Shown one piece after another: positions 24,082 through 35,450 of a DNA stretch of 64,000 nucleotides. This DNA comes from Caprella mutica (lineage: Eukaryota; Arthropoda; Malacostraca; Amphipoda; Caprellidae), in assembly GCA_947561585.1 (NCBI GenBank), contig CANNZV010002471.1:32776-96775 (forward strand), read 5' to 3'. How positions within the stretch are numbered: the first letter of the stretch is position 1; each line of letters starts with the position of its first letter. The position numbers and the translations under genes were made by a program. The notes under the pieces are model-generated. The model saw only the letters and a list, made by a program, of their open reading frames with translations, did not search any database and was not told where the DNA came from.

Positions 24082-24212
24082 AGGATATCATTATAGTGGA
24101 TTTCCACTGTAATAAATTATATTGAATAAAGGAATATTTGTGAATTTATAAATTGTCATTCCTTAGGATACCTAAGTAACAAGTTTTAATAGTTACTTAG
24201 GTACGTATTACT

Positions 24213-25575
24213 ATACAGATACGTATTCCCGTGCAGTTACGTATTCCCGTGCAGTTACGTATTCCCGTGCAGTTACGTATTCCCGTGCAGTTACGTATTC
24301 CCGTGCAGTTACGTATTCCCGTGCAGTTACGTATTCCCGTGCAGTTACGCATTCCCGTGCAGTTACGTATTCCCGTGCAGTTACGCATTCCCGTGCAGTT
24401 ACGTATTCCCGTGCAGTTACGTATTCCCGTGCAGTTACGTATTCCCGTGCAGTTACGCATTCCCGTGCAGTTACGTATTCCCGTGCAGTTACGTATTCCC
24501 GTGCAGTTACGTATTCCCGTGCAGTTACGTATTCCCGTGCAGTTACGTATTCCCGTGCAGTTACGTATTCCCGTGCAGTTACGTATTCCCGTGCAGTTAC
24601 GCATTCCCGTGCAGATATATATTCCCGTACAGTTACGTATTCCCGTGCAGTTACGTATTCCCGTGCAGTTACGTATTCCCGTGCAGTTACGCATTCCCGT
24701 GCAGATATATATTCCCGTACAGTTACGTATTCCCGTGCAGTTACGTATTCCCGTGCAGTTACGTATTCCCGTGCAGTTACGTATTCCCGTGCAGTTACGT
24801 ATTCCCGTGCAGTTACGTATTCCCGTGCAGTTACGCATTCCCGTGCAGATATATATTCCCGTACAGTTACGTATTCCCGTGCAGTTACGTATTCCCGTGC
24901 AGTTACGTATTCCCGTGCAGTTACGTATTCCCGTGCAGTTACGTATTCCCGTGCAGTTACGTATTCCCGTGCAGTTACGCATTCCCGTACAGATATATAT
25001 TCCCGTACAGTTACGTATTCCCGTGCAGTTACGTATTCCCGTGCAGTTACGTATTCCCGTACAGATATATATTCCCGTGCAGTTACGTATTCCCGTGCAG
25101 TTACGTATTCCCGTGCAGTTACGTATTCCCGTACAGATATATATTCCCGTACAGTTACGTATTCCCGTGCAGTTACGTATTCCCGTGCAGTTACGTATTC
25201 CCGTACAGATATATATTCCCGTGCAGTTACGTATTCCCGAGCAGTTACGTATTCCCGTGCAGTTACGTATTCCCGTACAGATATATATTCCCGTACAGTT
25301 ACGTATTCCCGTGCAGTTACGTATTCCCGTGCAGTTACGTATTCCCGTACAAATATATATTCCCGTGCAGTTACGTATTCCCGTGCAGTTACGTATTCCC
25401 GTGCAGTTACGTATTCCCGTACAGATATATATTCCCGTACAGTTACGTATTCCCGTATATATTCCCGTGCAGTTACGCATTCACGTATATATTCCCGTGC
25501 AGTTACGCATTCACGTATATATTCCCGTACAGTTACGTATTCCCGTATATATTCCCGTGCAGTTGCGTATACCCG
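24213..25575. repeat. 18-bp minisatellite, about 75 copies, with changing higher-order pattern
   Basis: Unit TTACGTATTCCCGTGCAG. A variant ATATATATTCCCGTACAG is absent in the left third. In the right half it recurs about every fourth or eighth unit, creating 72-bp and larger higher-order repeats. 18 = 6 codons, so frames of more than 400 codons run on both strands (QLRIPV and RNCTGI repeats). No gene is inferred. Confidence 0.96.
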
Positions 25576-26215
25576 TACATCACATTCGCTTGTAAATTTG
25601 TGAAAACTGTTTCTTTATTAATAAAAGTGTTAAAACAATTAAAGTAAACATCCACTCTGACACGTTCTACCCAACTGTCAGTATATTTATATTATAAGTA
25701 ACAAAAGCACGAGATTTCCTAACGGTCGGAATATTTAAATTTACTCATATTTGAATACATTTTAATCATTATTAAACTGTTTCTTTTATATCCACTAATT
25801 ACCTTTTAAATACAATGACATTAAAATGATGAAATGTTTTCTATTTTCCAGAATATTTCTAATTAAAAAGAAGAAATGAGAGATCAAGAAGTGGATCTTT
25901 TCAAAGCCTATTTTGCGGATAGATATCCCAGGGGTGAAGGGGGGTGAGGGGGGTTAGTACCCATTGATGGGGAGACTCTAGTCCCATTGATGGGGTCATT
26001 ACCTTGATGGGAATCCCATCCACCTCAATAACAGGAATGAGGTTCCTACTGGAATTAATCTTTAAAATGAGTATAATGTATATATATTTACGCACTGACA
26101 TTTCGAAATTAAAATCAGACGAAATGAAACACGACTTGCGATGAGTTTTTGTAATTTAATTAATTTTGTTAAATTCTTTAATCATTTTAGTGGCCTGAAA
26201 TTGAATATTTTTTAA
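25576..26215. other. Intergenic, nothing recognised
   Basis: Mostly AT-rich. 25925-26020 has a G-rich segment with repeated CCATTGATGGGG. No supported gene. Confidence 0.4.
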
Positions 26216-26219
26216 TATT

Positions 26220-27400
26220 CTGACGTTAAAACGACACCAAAATTCATTTCAATATTACATCGTGCGGGAAAGTCGAATTCTGGTATTGCAAAGAAACTTT
26301 CAATTGCGATATCGACTGTCTGGAAATCATTGAAGAGTTTTAATGTGAAAGGAAATTTGTCTGATCGTCCAAGAAGGCGTAGACCACGCTTATAACGATC
26401 TAAAGCAATAATCAAAAAGATTCGAGTGAAGATTGGGAGAAACAAGAAGATATCGATTAGGCTGCTATCGAAGACAGCTGATATGAAGAACACTCTTCCA
26501 AGACGACGTCAAAATGTCCTCTTTCACCCTTCAAAAGAGACAAACCCTGTCAGCAACTGTAAAGAATGCAAGCAAACTTGTTCTAAAAGAATTCAAGTCT
26601 GACACGGCAGGAGAGATTGTTTGGTCAGATGAGAAGATCTTTACAGTTGAAGAAAAATGACAGAATAATTGGAAGAAATGTTAAAGATATTTTTTATAAT
26701 CAAAATACAGTAAACCGAACCATGAAACTAGTTACCGCAGTTGTCTAGGCCACCGTTTCAAAAATCTGAAGGTCTCTCCTGATTTTTTCGATCAAGGCAC
26801 AAAATATTATGTTGAAAACATTCTAAAGCCAATGTTGAAATGTGCTGAGAATCACTTCGGTGAGGATCACATTTTAACAAGACGGTACCACGTCCCACAC
26901 AGCGAATGTTACTCAGAACTGGTGCAGAGAGCATATTTCCAGGTTTTGGTTCAAAGAAATGTGAACCCCTGTTTTCCCGATCTGAATCCCATTTACTTTT
27001 CGGTGAGGTCCATCCTAGAAACCAAGGCCTGGGGAAAAATTCATCGCAGTGTGGACGACATAATCGTTTGAAGGGCCGTACACACGTAGGGTTTTTAAGT
27101 CTTTCCGCCAGACTTTTTTCTAAGCTCCTCCTACTTTTTCCACGAGAATACCTATAAGGAAAAACGATATAAATCGTATAAATATTAGTTGGTATCGATG
27201 ATACCTGCATGTATCACGGATAACAGATAATATTTTCTTCTATTATTGTTGAAAAAGTAGGAGGAGCTTAGCAAAAAGTCTGGTGGAAAGACTTAAAAAA
27301 CCCTACGTGTGTACGGCCCTTTAGTCTACAGCGAGCGTGGCAAGAAATTACACAAAAAAGCTACGTGCAAGCGGCAGAAGGTGTTCACAGGTGACTGGAA
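26220..27400 (+). pseudogene. Decayed mariner-superfamily transposase (DD-type), split by a MITE
   Basis: Forward-strand pieces match the mariner transposase plan: an N-terminal helix-turn-helix segment (HRAGKSNSGIAKKLSIAIST) at about 26255-26320, a SDRPRRRRPR linker, a first catalytic region reading SDEKIFTVE across a frameshift at about 26627-26650, and a C-terminal FPDLNPIYF block (about 26972-26998) where the third catalytic Asp seems replaced by Tyr. Several stops and frameshifts occur. A family C MITE (27072-27320) interrupts the C-terminal end; the frame resumes after it (SLQRAWQEITQKSYV-like). The element is dead. Its terminal repeats were not found. Confidence 0.8.
27072..27320. mobile_element. 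MITE family C, copy 2, inside the transposase relic
   Basis: 249 bp. Ends AGGGCCGTACACACGTAGGG and its complement are almost perfect over more than 60 bp. The flanks are TTGA/TTAG, so a short (3-4 bp) target duplication is possible but not clear. Inserted after the host transposase had arrived. Confidence 0.9.
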
Positions 27401-27420
27401 GAGGTAAACATATGCAGGGT

Positions 27421-28028
27421 GGGGAAATATTTAGAGTAAAATCATAATTTTTGCTTTGTATTGATGTTTATCTAATAAAAAAAACTGTTAATTGCTAATA
27501 ATCATTTTCGTTACAATATAATATTCATTTTTATTTGTTTCCATAGTTACGCCCCAACTATATTACTATTTTATATAATTCCATATATTGCAACAATTGA
27601 AATTAACGAATAGGAACATTAATTCTTGGAATGAACTCCCAGTAGAATTCCAGTCGCTGCAATCGATTGCTGGAACATTCCTACGGTTGGAATTATCACC
27701 AATGACAGCAACTGTCACGATAAATACCTCCGAGAATTCATTATCGCTCAATAAGGTATCGATACCGTCTGAATTGTGATGCTAGTGTTAATAAGAAAAT
27801 ATCTGTAAAAAGACTTTAAAACAAATTCATTTGAATATAAATATGGATATATTTCTTATTTTGCTTATCAATGAAATTTATTAGTTTTTGAATGAATTAA
27901 CTGAACTAAAACATTTTGTGTTTTTTTTTCAATCTCAAAGTTTTGGAAACTTGAAGATTTTATTTCAGTACATCAACTGTAAGTACTACAGAGGTGACTG
28001 TATGACAGGAAACATTAAAGGCACAATT
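27421..28028. other. AT-rich, nothing recognised
   Basis: Short frames on both strands around 27566-27779 overlap each other and have no splice or family support. Confidence 0.35.
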
Positions 28029-28557
28029 GTTGAGACATGTTTGTACTTGTTGAGACATGTTTGTACTTGTTGAGACATGTTTGTACTTGTTGAGACATGT
28101 TTGTACTTGTTGAGACATGTTTGTACTTGTTGAGACATGTTTGTACTTATTGAGACATGTTTGTACTTGTTGAGACATGTTTGTACTTGTTGAGACATGT
28201 TTGTACTTATTGAGACATGTTTGTACTTGTTGAGACATGTTTGTACTTGTTGAGACATGTTTGTACTTGTTGAGACATGTTTGTACTTGTTGAGACATGT
28301 TTGTACTTGTTGGGACATGTTTGTACTTGTTGAGACATGTTTGTACTTGTTGAGACATGTTTGTACTTGTTGAGACATGTTTGTACTTATTGAGACATGT
28401 TTGTACTTGTTGAGACATGTTTGTACTTGTTGAGACATGTTTGTACTTGTTGAGACATGTTTGTACTTGTTGGGACATGTTTGTACTTGTTGAGACATGT
28501 TTGTACTTGTTGAGACATGTTTGTACTTGTTGAGACATGTTTGTACTTGTTGAGACA
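28029..28557. repeat. 20-bp minisatellite, about 26 copies
   Basis: Unit TTGAGACATGTTTGTACTTG, with rare variants (TTGGGACATG; TACTTA). Highly homogeneous. Minus-strand frames (NKYKHVST repeats) are artefacts. Confidence 0.95.
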
Positions 28558-28656
28558 GGGGACGTGCCAATAGTCCGGCAGTTAATTACATCTTTCTGTG
28601 ACATTTCTCGTTTTATTTTTTGATTAGAATAAAAATACTTTTAAATAGGTATACTC

Positions 28657-29210
28657 AATTTAACTGGTTAAAACATGTAAAACTGGTTAAAACATGTATA
28701 ACTGGTAAAAACATGTAGAACTGGTTAAAACATGTATAACTGGTTAAAACATGTATAACTGGTTAAAACATGTAAAACTGGTTAAAACATGTAGAACTGG
28801 TTAAAACATGTATAACTGGTTAAAACATGTAGAACTGGTTAAAACATGTATAACTGGTTAAAACATGTATAACTGGTTAAAACATGTAAAACTGGTTAAA
28901 AAATGTATAACTGGTTAAAACATGTAAAACTGGTTAAAACATGTAAAACTGGTTAAACATGTAAAACTGGTTAAAACATGTAAAACTGGTTAAAACATGT
29001 ATAACTGGTAAAAACATGTATAACTGGTTAAAACATGTAGAACTGGTTAAAACATGTATAACTGGTTAAAACATGTAGAACTGGTTAAAACATGTATAAC
29101 TGGTTAAAACATGTATAACTGGTTAAAACATGTATAACTGGTTAAAACATGTATAACTGGTTAAAACATGTAAAACTGGTTAAAACAAGTAAAACTGGTT
29201 AAAACATGTT
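28657..29210. repeat. 19-bp minisatellite, about 29 copies
   Basis: Unit CTGGTTAAAACATGTATAA. The last bases vary among TATAA, TAAAA and TAGAA. It shares the ACATGT core with the adjacent 20-bp array, about 100 bp away. Confidence 0.94.
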
Positions 29211-29264
29211 CTAACTTGGGAGCAAGTAAAGTTAACTGACCAGAAATGAAGCTGGTAATGATAT

Positions 29265-29715
29265 GGAACCAGAAATTAGACTAGTAAAGATAACGGACCA
29301 GAAAATATTGTTTTAGTTTTATTTAATATTTACTTTAGTACTTTATAAATATTCAACATTATAAATGGTAATATTAATGATTATACATTAATTTGGCGAA
29401 TTTTTTTAATAGAAAGAATTGATGATAAAAAAAATGTGATCCATTTTTAAGTTGTGAAGAACGAATAGTAAAAAATTAAAAAAAAAATCTCCTTAAATCT
29501 TTTAATGTGGTACCTATGATTTCAAAATTATATTCTTATTCCAATTATTGGTCAAATATTAATAGTTTAACCAAGTAAAGATAACGGACCAGAAATGAAG
29601 CTAGTAAAGATAACGGACCAGAAATTAAGTTAGTAAAGATAACGGACCAGAAATGAAGTTAGTAAAGATAACGGATCAGAAATGAAGCTAGTAAAGATAA
29701 CAGACTGTGGTCCGC
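29265..29715. repeat. 29-bp minisatellite in two blocks, about 6 copies
   Basis: Unit contains AGTAAAGATAACGGACCAGA. One or two units lie at 29220-29305, then 270 bp of AT-rich DNA, then about five units at 29570-29715. AGATAA (GATA core) occurs in each unit. Immediately right, TGGTCCGCTATCTTTACTTG (29707-29726) is an inverted copy. Confidence 0.85.
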
Positions 29716-29894
29716 TATCTTTACTTGCTCCTTAACTTGTTTACTCATGTTTACACATTGCTCAAGAACTACAACATATTTGTAACAGAGAGATGAAAAA
29801 TGCCATGCTATTTCTGTAACAACTGCCTATGTGTGACGTATGTTACTATTTTAAACACAGCGTAATGCCCCCATGCGCTAACTCTACTTAAAAA

Positions 29895-30035
29895 GTGAGT
29901 TATGGTGGGGCCATAGAAGATGAAGTGATGTCCCCTCTTAATCTTCTATGACCCCACCATAACTTTCCCCTCCTAATCTTTTATGGCCCCACCATATCAT
30001 TCCCCTTTTCATCTTCTATGGCCCCACCATAACTT
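29895..30035. mobile_element. Small inverted-repeat element with TGGGGCCATAGAAGAT arms
   Basis: GTTATGGTGGGGCCATAGAAG at about 29900 is mirrored by CTTCTATGACCCCACCATAAC at about 29945. The right arm is then repeated twice more (near 29985 and 30025). A related single arm occurs at 10668-10690. Confidence 0.6.
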
Positions 30036-32090
30036 TTTACCCATATAAAATTAACTTTTCTTTAAATCACTTAAAATTTTGATAAAATTATTTCAGTTTA
30101 CCGTATGGAAAAATAATCTCGTTAGAAAATGAACTAAATTATATAAATTTGAATTTTAAATGAACTATTGTGTATTTTTTTACCAATATATAAAATGGTT
30201 AATTTTATTAATTGACTGTAATTAAATATCAAAGGTGCTTCTAATTATTTGAATATTGCATAACTATTTGATATAAAATATTCTACTGTTTCATATCTCC
30301 ATTAGAATATAAATTAAAAACATTAATCCAATCAATAAGCTCCCCCTTCACTCTTTCTATTTCTTTGTCTTTAGAGGAAGAAAGAACACGGAGAATATCG
30401 GAAATAAAAGATGTAATGTTCATTTAATTAAAACTAATATGGAAAGAGGTTTAACGTCTGCTTTGGAACCAAAGGTCATATCGCATGATGTTAAAGGGAA
30501 GATGAATACAAGGGACTGGAAGAAACAGTCAGAATGAAAAGTGGCTCTATTAATAATGTCACAAAATACATATCTGTGATAATGTTCATGGATGCCTACC
30601 AAGTAATGTGACGATAAGTGACACAAGCATCGGTGGTTGCACTCATGGATGGAAGATGAAAATGAAGAGGTGATAGTGAATGAAGCCTACAAGCCTACCT
30701 AACACAAAAATCTAAGACCTCGTAGTTTCTTTTCTTCAACACTTTTATTCAATCAACCCAAAAAGATTAATAGTTTTTATATATTAGGTCATATATTTTT
30801 CTCTGAATATCACGTTTAGAAGGTCAACTCTAAATATATTCATTATGTTATTTTAATCAATGAGGCTAATATTTCTTATCATTTTGATGCAAACCCCATG
30901 CAATTTGATAGTACCTATATTTTCAATTTAATATGGTTTTAAAGACTTCTATAATCAAAACTCTACAATACCAGACCAGTTTTTTTCCGACTTGCTAATT
31001 GTCAGTCTGAAGAAAAAGAATGTACACCATTTGTTTTGATTGGTAACTAGGTAGGTATAATCAATCCAATATTGAATATTTCTATAAAGGTATAAAATTC
31101 GATAAACTAATTATAGAAACGTTTACATACTTCAGAAAACAATTTAAATCATAAATGAAGGATCAACGTGCATTGTTTGTTTGTTTATAAAATTGAAATT
31201 GGAAATCAAAACAAAGAGTGTACAATCTTTTTCTTCAGCGTCAGATTATAATGTTACGTACAATTGTAGCACACAGAGTATCAAAAACTATATAAGCGAA
31301 CAAAAAATTTATACTGAACAGAAATTTATGCAGTTTTCAGATTTTGATCCTAGACCTAAATTTTTAATTATTATTTAATAAACTCCTTTTTTCCCGGAGC
31401 ATGGAGAGGACCTTTAACATAATCTAAATCAGAGTTATCGTACATGTGGCTACCTACCTACTAGTGTCGTATCTGCTGTAATTCTGTAACTATTTCTATT
31501 TTGGACTTTACATAGCTCCCCCTTTTCCCACAAAATCAATTTTGTCTAATCAAAAACACAAAGTTTATTTTGCTTTTAATTTTCTTATAATAAAAAATAT
31601 TCATGCTATTTCAGAAATAAACGTCCCTGTTTGGGCGCCAGATGTCTCATCTACTGTGTTTCTGTTACTATTTCTATTTGATATAATCACTTTGGACTTT
31701 ACACTAGAAACAGTCAGTAGGTCTCTCGGAGAAAAAGTCTAAGACACTATCATCCAAGGATATTAAACATGTCAGTATTAAAACTATTATAAGATATTAA
31801 ATATATCAGTATTAAAGCTGTTAAATGATATTAAATATATCAATATTAAATCTGTTAAATATATCTAGCGTATCTAGCGCCTGTAATTGAAACAATAAAA
31901 TCATTTCAATCCGCTTAACTTTAACAGCTTTGGTAGAGAGAAAAGATATCAAACACGAGGGGAAAAGAGTCACTTGACCATATTTGTGGGTCATATTGAT
32001 CTTTATTATGTCTGTTAGTATATGGAGTGAATGTGGATCACTGCGACCAACAAATGTGAGTCGTTTTAATCAACACGATTGGTTAAAAAT
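30036..32090. other. AT-rich intergenic; one dispersed-repeat copy
   Basis: Holds family D copy 3 (30495-30715). Two sites at 31390-31520 and 31620-31720 share CTATTTCTATTT and GGACTTTACA in order, so a local duplication of about 230 bp period is likely. No supported gene. Confidence 0.4.
30495..30715. repeat. Dispersed repeat family D, copy 3
   Basis: Matches 5525-5750 over its length: AAGGGACTGGAAGAAACAGTC, GGTGGTTGCACTCATGGATG, AATGAAGAGGTGATAGTGAA, GAAGCCTACAAGCCTACC. Confidence 0.7.
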
Positions 32091-32094
32091 TAAG

Positions 32095-33648
32095 TATGGT
32101 TATCATTTCCAAATTAGTTTGGTTATCATTTCCAAATTAGTTTGGTTATCATTTCCATATTAGTTTGGTTATCATTTCCATATTAGTGTGGTTATCATTT
32201 CCATATTAGTTTGGTTATCATTTCCATAATAGTTTGGTTATCATTTCCATAATAGTTTGGTTATCATTTCCATATTAGTTTGGTTATCATTTCCATAATA
32301 GTTTGGTTATCATTTCCATATTAGTTTGGTTATCATTTCCATATTAGTTTGGTTATCATTTCCATAATAGTTTGGTCATCATTTCCATATTAGTTTGGTT
32401 ATCATTTCCATATTAGTTTGGTTATCATTTCCATAATAGTTTGGTCATCATTTCCATATTAGTTTGGTTATCATTTCCATAATAGTTTGGTTATCATTTC
32501 CATATTAGTGTGGTTATCATTTCCATATTAGTTTGGTTATCATTTCCATAATAGTTTGGTTATCATTTCCATAATAGTTTGGTTATCATTTCCATATTAG
32601 TTTGGTTATCATTTCCATAATAGTTTGGTCATCATTTCCATATTAGTTTGGTTATCATTTCCATAATAGTTTGGTTATCATTTCCATAATAGTTTGGTCA
32701 TCATTTCCATATTAGTTTGGTTATCATTTCCATAATAGTTTGGTTATCATTTCCATAATAGTTTGGTCATCATTTCCATATTAGTTTGGTTATCATTTCC
32801 ATAATAGTTTGGTTATCATTTCTATATTAGTTTGGTTATCATTTCCATATTAGTTTGGTCATCATTTCCATATTAGTTTGGTTATCATTTCCATAATAGT
32901 TTGGTTATCATTTCCATATTAGTTTGGTTATCATTTCCATAATAGTTTGGTTATCATTTCCATAATAGTTTGGTTATCATTTCCATATTAGTTTGGTTAT
33001 TCTTTCCATAATAGTTTGGTTATCATTTCCATATTAGTTTGGTTATCATTTCCATAATAGTTTGGTTATCATTTCCATATTAGTTTGGTTATCATTTCCA
33101 TATTAGTTTGGTTATCATTTCCATATTAGTTTGGTTATCATTTCCATATTAGTTTGATTATCATTTCCATAATAGTTTGGTATCATTTCCATATTAGTTT
33201 AGTTATCATTTCCATATTAGTTTGGTAATCATTTCCATATTAGTTTAGTTATCATTTCCATATTAGTTTGGTTATCATTTCCATAATAGTTTGGTTATCA
33301 TTTCTATATTAGTTTGGTTATCATTTCCATATTAGTTTGGTAATCATTTCCATATTAGTTTGGTTATCATTTCCAAATTAGTTTGGTTATCATTTCCATA
33401 TTAGTTTGGTAATCATTTCCATATTAGTTTGGTTATCATTTCCAAATTAGTTTGGTTATCATTTCCATATTAGTTTGGTTATCATTTCCATATTAGTGTG
33501 GTTATCATTTCGATATTAGTTTGGTTATCATTTCCATATTAGTTTGGTTATCATTTCCATAATAGTTTGGTTATCATTTCCATAATAGTTTGGTTATCAT
33601 TTCCATATTAGTTTGGTTATCATTTCCATATTAGTTTGGTTATCATTT
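32095..33648. repeat. 23-bp minisatellite, about 67 copies
   Basis: Unit TTTGGTTATCATTTCCATAATAG, where one A/T position separates two unit types (CATATTAG and CATAATAG). The complement contains TGATAA, a GATA-factor core, once per unit. The array is less homogeneous towards its right end (GTAATC, GTTTAG variants). Confidence 0.95.
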
Positions 33649-34304
33649 CTTTCCAATAAGTTCTCTCCAACTCCTCATTGCGGTATAAGTTTAATTAGTT
33701 CAAATAACTTAGGGAGGCAAGAGAGGTAAGAATTCTGAAGAAGATCTTCTGATTTGGAAAATATTCTACTTTCGAAGATCTTTTAGATTTAGGAACTTTT
33801 CACTTTTTGAATATCTTCTAGTTTTAAATATCTTCTAGTTTCGAATATCTTCACCAATATATTTTAGGCAATAGTGTGTACTATCTGTTGCTTTAGTACA
33901 ATCTGAAGGTGTTCATCACTTAGTAATTGCTTACAGTAGATGTTTTTAATTAGCTTATATCGTACAGCTATGCGCCTAATTTCCACATTGTTTATAGCAA
34001 TTAAATATACCAAACTGTGTCGGTAAATCAACAGGATAAACTTATTTATCACTCGAATTGTATAAAAAAAACACATTACTCAGACAAAGTAAAAAAATAT
34101 TTAAGTACTAACCCTATCTATATAATCTAATACATAAACATTTAAAAAAATAGTGGTAAAATTGGTATATTTTTCTTTTGATGAGCTCCTGTTTTCTGTT
34201 AATCTAATAGGGGTAACTTCGATAATTTTGCAATGAATGTAGGCGAGCACTAAAGCCATTTGAGTGCTAGAAACAACACTGAGTGTCACACTTTTCCACC
34301 TGCA
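33649..34304. other. Intergenic, nothing recognised
   Basis: 33780-33850 has loose repeats of TTCGAATATCTTC/TTTTAAATATCTTC. Short minus-strand frames are not supported. Confidence 0.35.
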
Positions 34305-34690
34305 ACTACACAATACAGTGTGTCATAACTACACACCTGCAACTACACACTACAGTGTGTCATAACTACACACCTGCAACTACACACTATAGTGTGTCAT
34401 AACTACACACCTGCAACTACACACTACAGTGTGTCATAACTACACACCTGCAACTACACACTACAGTGTGTCATAACTACACACTGCAACTACACACTAT
34501 AGTGTGTCATAACTACACACTTGCAAATACACACTACAATGTGTCATAACTACACAATACAAATACACATTACAAATACACACTACAAATACACACTACA
34601 AATACACACTACAACTACACACTACAAGTACACACTACAAGTACACACTACAAGTACACACTACAACTACACACTAAAGTGTGTCACAAC
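34305..34690. repeat. 37-bp minisatellite merging into a 15-bp repeat
   Basis: About six units of 37 bp with CCTGCAACTACACACTACAG and GTGTGTCATAACTACACA. From about 34550 a 15-bp unit (ACACTACAAATACAC) takes over, evidently derived from part of the larger one. GTGTGTCA...TGACACAC-like symmetry occurs in each unit. Confidence 0.9.
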
Positions 34691-35450
34691 TCCTATGACT
34701 TACCCGTTTCAATTAGTCAGGTGGTGCCCTAAATGTCGGAATACGTAATAAATTTATGCACCAATTTCAGAACTGTGACGCGGATATGGAGCAAATATTA
34801 ATGGATTTAAATGAATGAACTGCATACATATTCATATAAGTACACAAAATGAAACTAAATTAAAAGACAGAAACATAAAAAGAAGCACAAACACATTCCC
34901 TTTCAATTAAATGTTTGTGTTTAAATCTAAACAGACCTCAGTGAAATAAACAGGATAACAAATAGAGGCTATTTGCAGACCCAAAAGAAAGATTGCCTTA
35001 AGATGGTACATAATAACTAATAGATTAGAATTATTAATTATTAGAAGGAATTGCTATATATATTATTAATTAGAGTATATAATATAATTTTAGGCAGTAA
35101 AGACAATAGACAGGATATGTGACCGTGACGTCATCACGACAACAATTTAAGATCGAATTTAAAGCATAATATTTTTGTACCTAATACAAACTGTTTAATT
35201 ATAGCATTTAAATGAGTAATACAATTTGTGTATTCAACTATTCGAATTGAAATATTTTTATGAATATGTTAGTGCTGTTAATTAAATCACTCAATTGACA
35301 CTACTGTACACTGTGCCTATCATAATATAGTACATACTTTGGATGGGAATATTGACGGTAAAAAAGATAACGGTACTGTTATTTAAATAATAGTTAAGGC
35401 TAATGAAATTATATTCAGCAAGAATTTCAATGAAATTGGACTATTTTTTC
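34691..35450. other. AT-rich, nothing recognised
   Basis: No frames, repeats or hairpins I would support. Confidence 0.35.

Larger units (their letters stand above)
22793..24109. mobile_element. Pogo/Tigger-like non-autonomous element, split by a nested insertion
   Basis: Ends CAGTGGAAATCCTCTATAAT and its complement at 24090-24109, with TA on both sides (22791-22792, 24110-24111). This terminal sequence is typical of the pogo/Tigger group. It is interrupted after the first 22 bp by the element at 22817-23987. The remaining internal part is a large hairpin. Confidence 0.75.

Noticed and set aside
24197..25595. Open frames of more than 400 codons on both strands
   Set aside because: They lie entirely in the 18-bp array; the period is a multiple of 3, so frames stay open on both strands. 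Similar frames at 1349-1920, 11330-12325, 14387-15013, 16979-17544, 27960-28604 and 42000-42340 are rejected for the same reason.
31620..31650. GGGCGCCAGATGTC resembling LTR-retrotransposon border words; similar words at 20465, 21335 and 13480
   Set aside because: No paired LTRs, primer site, polypurine tract or gag/pol frames around them.
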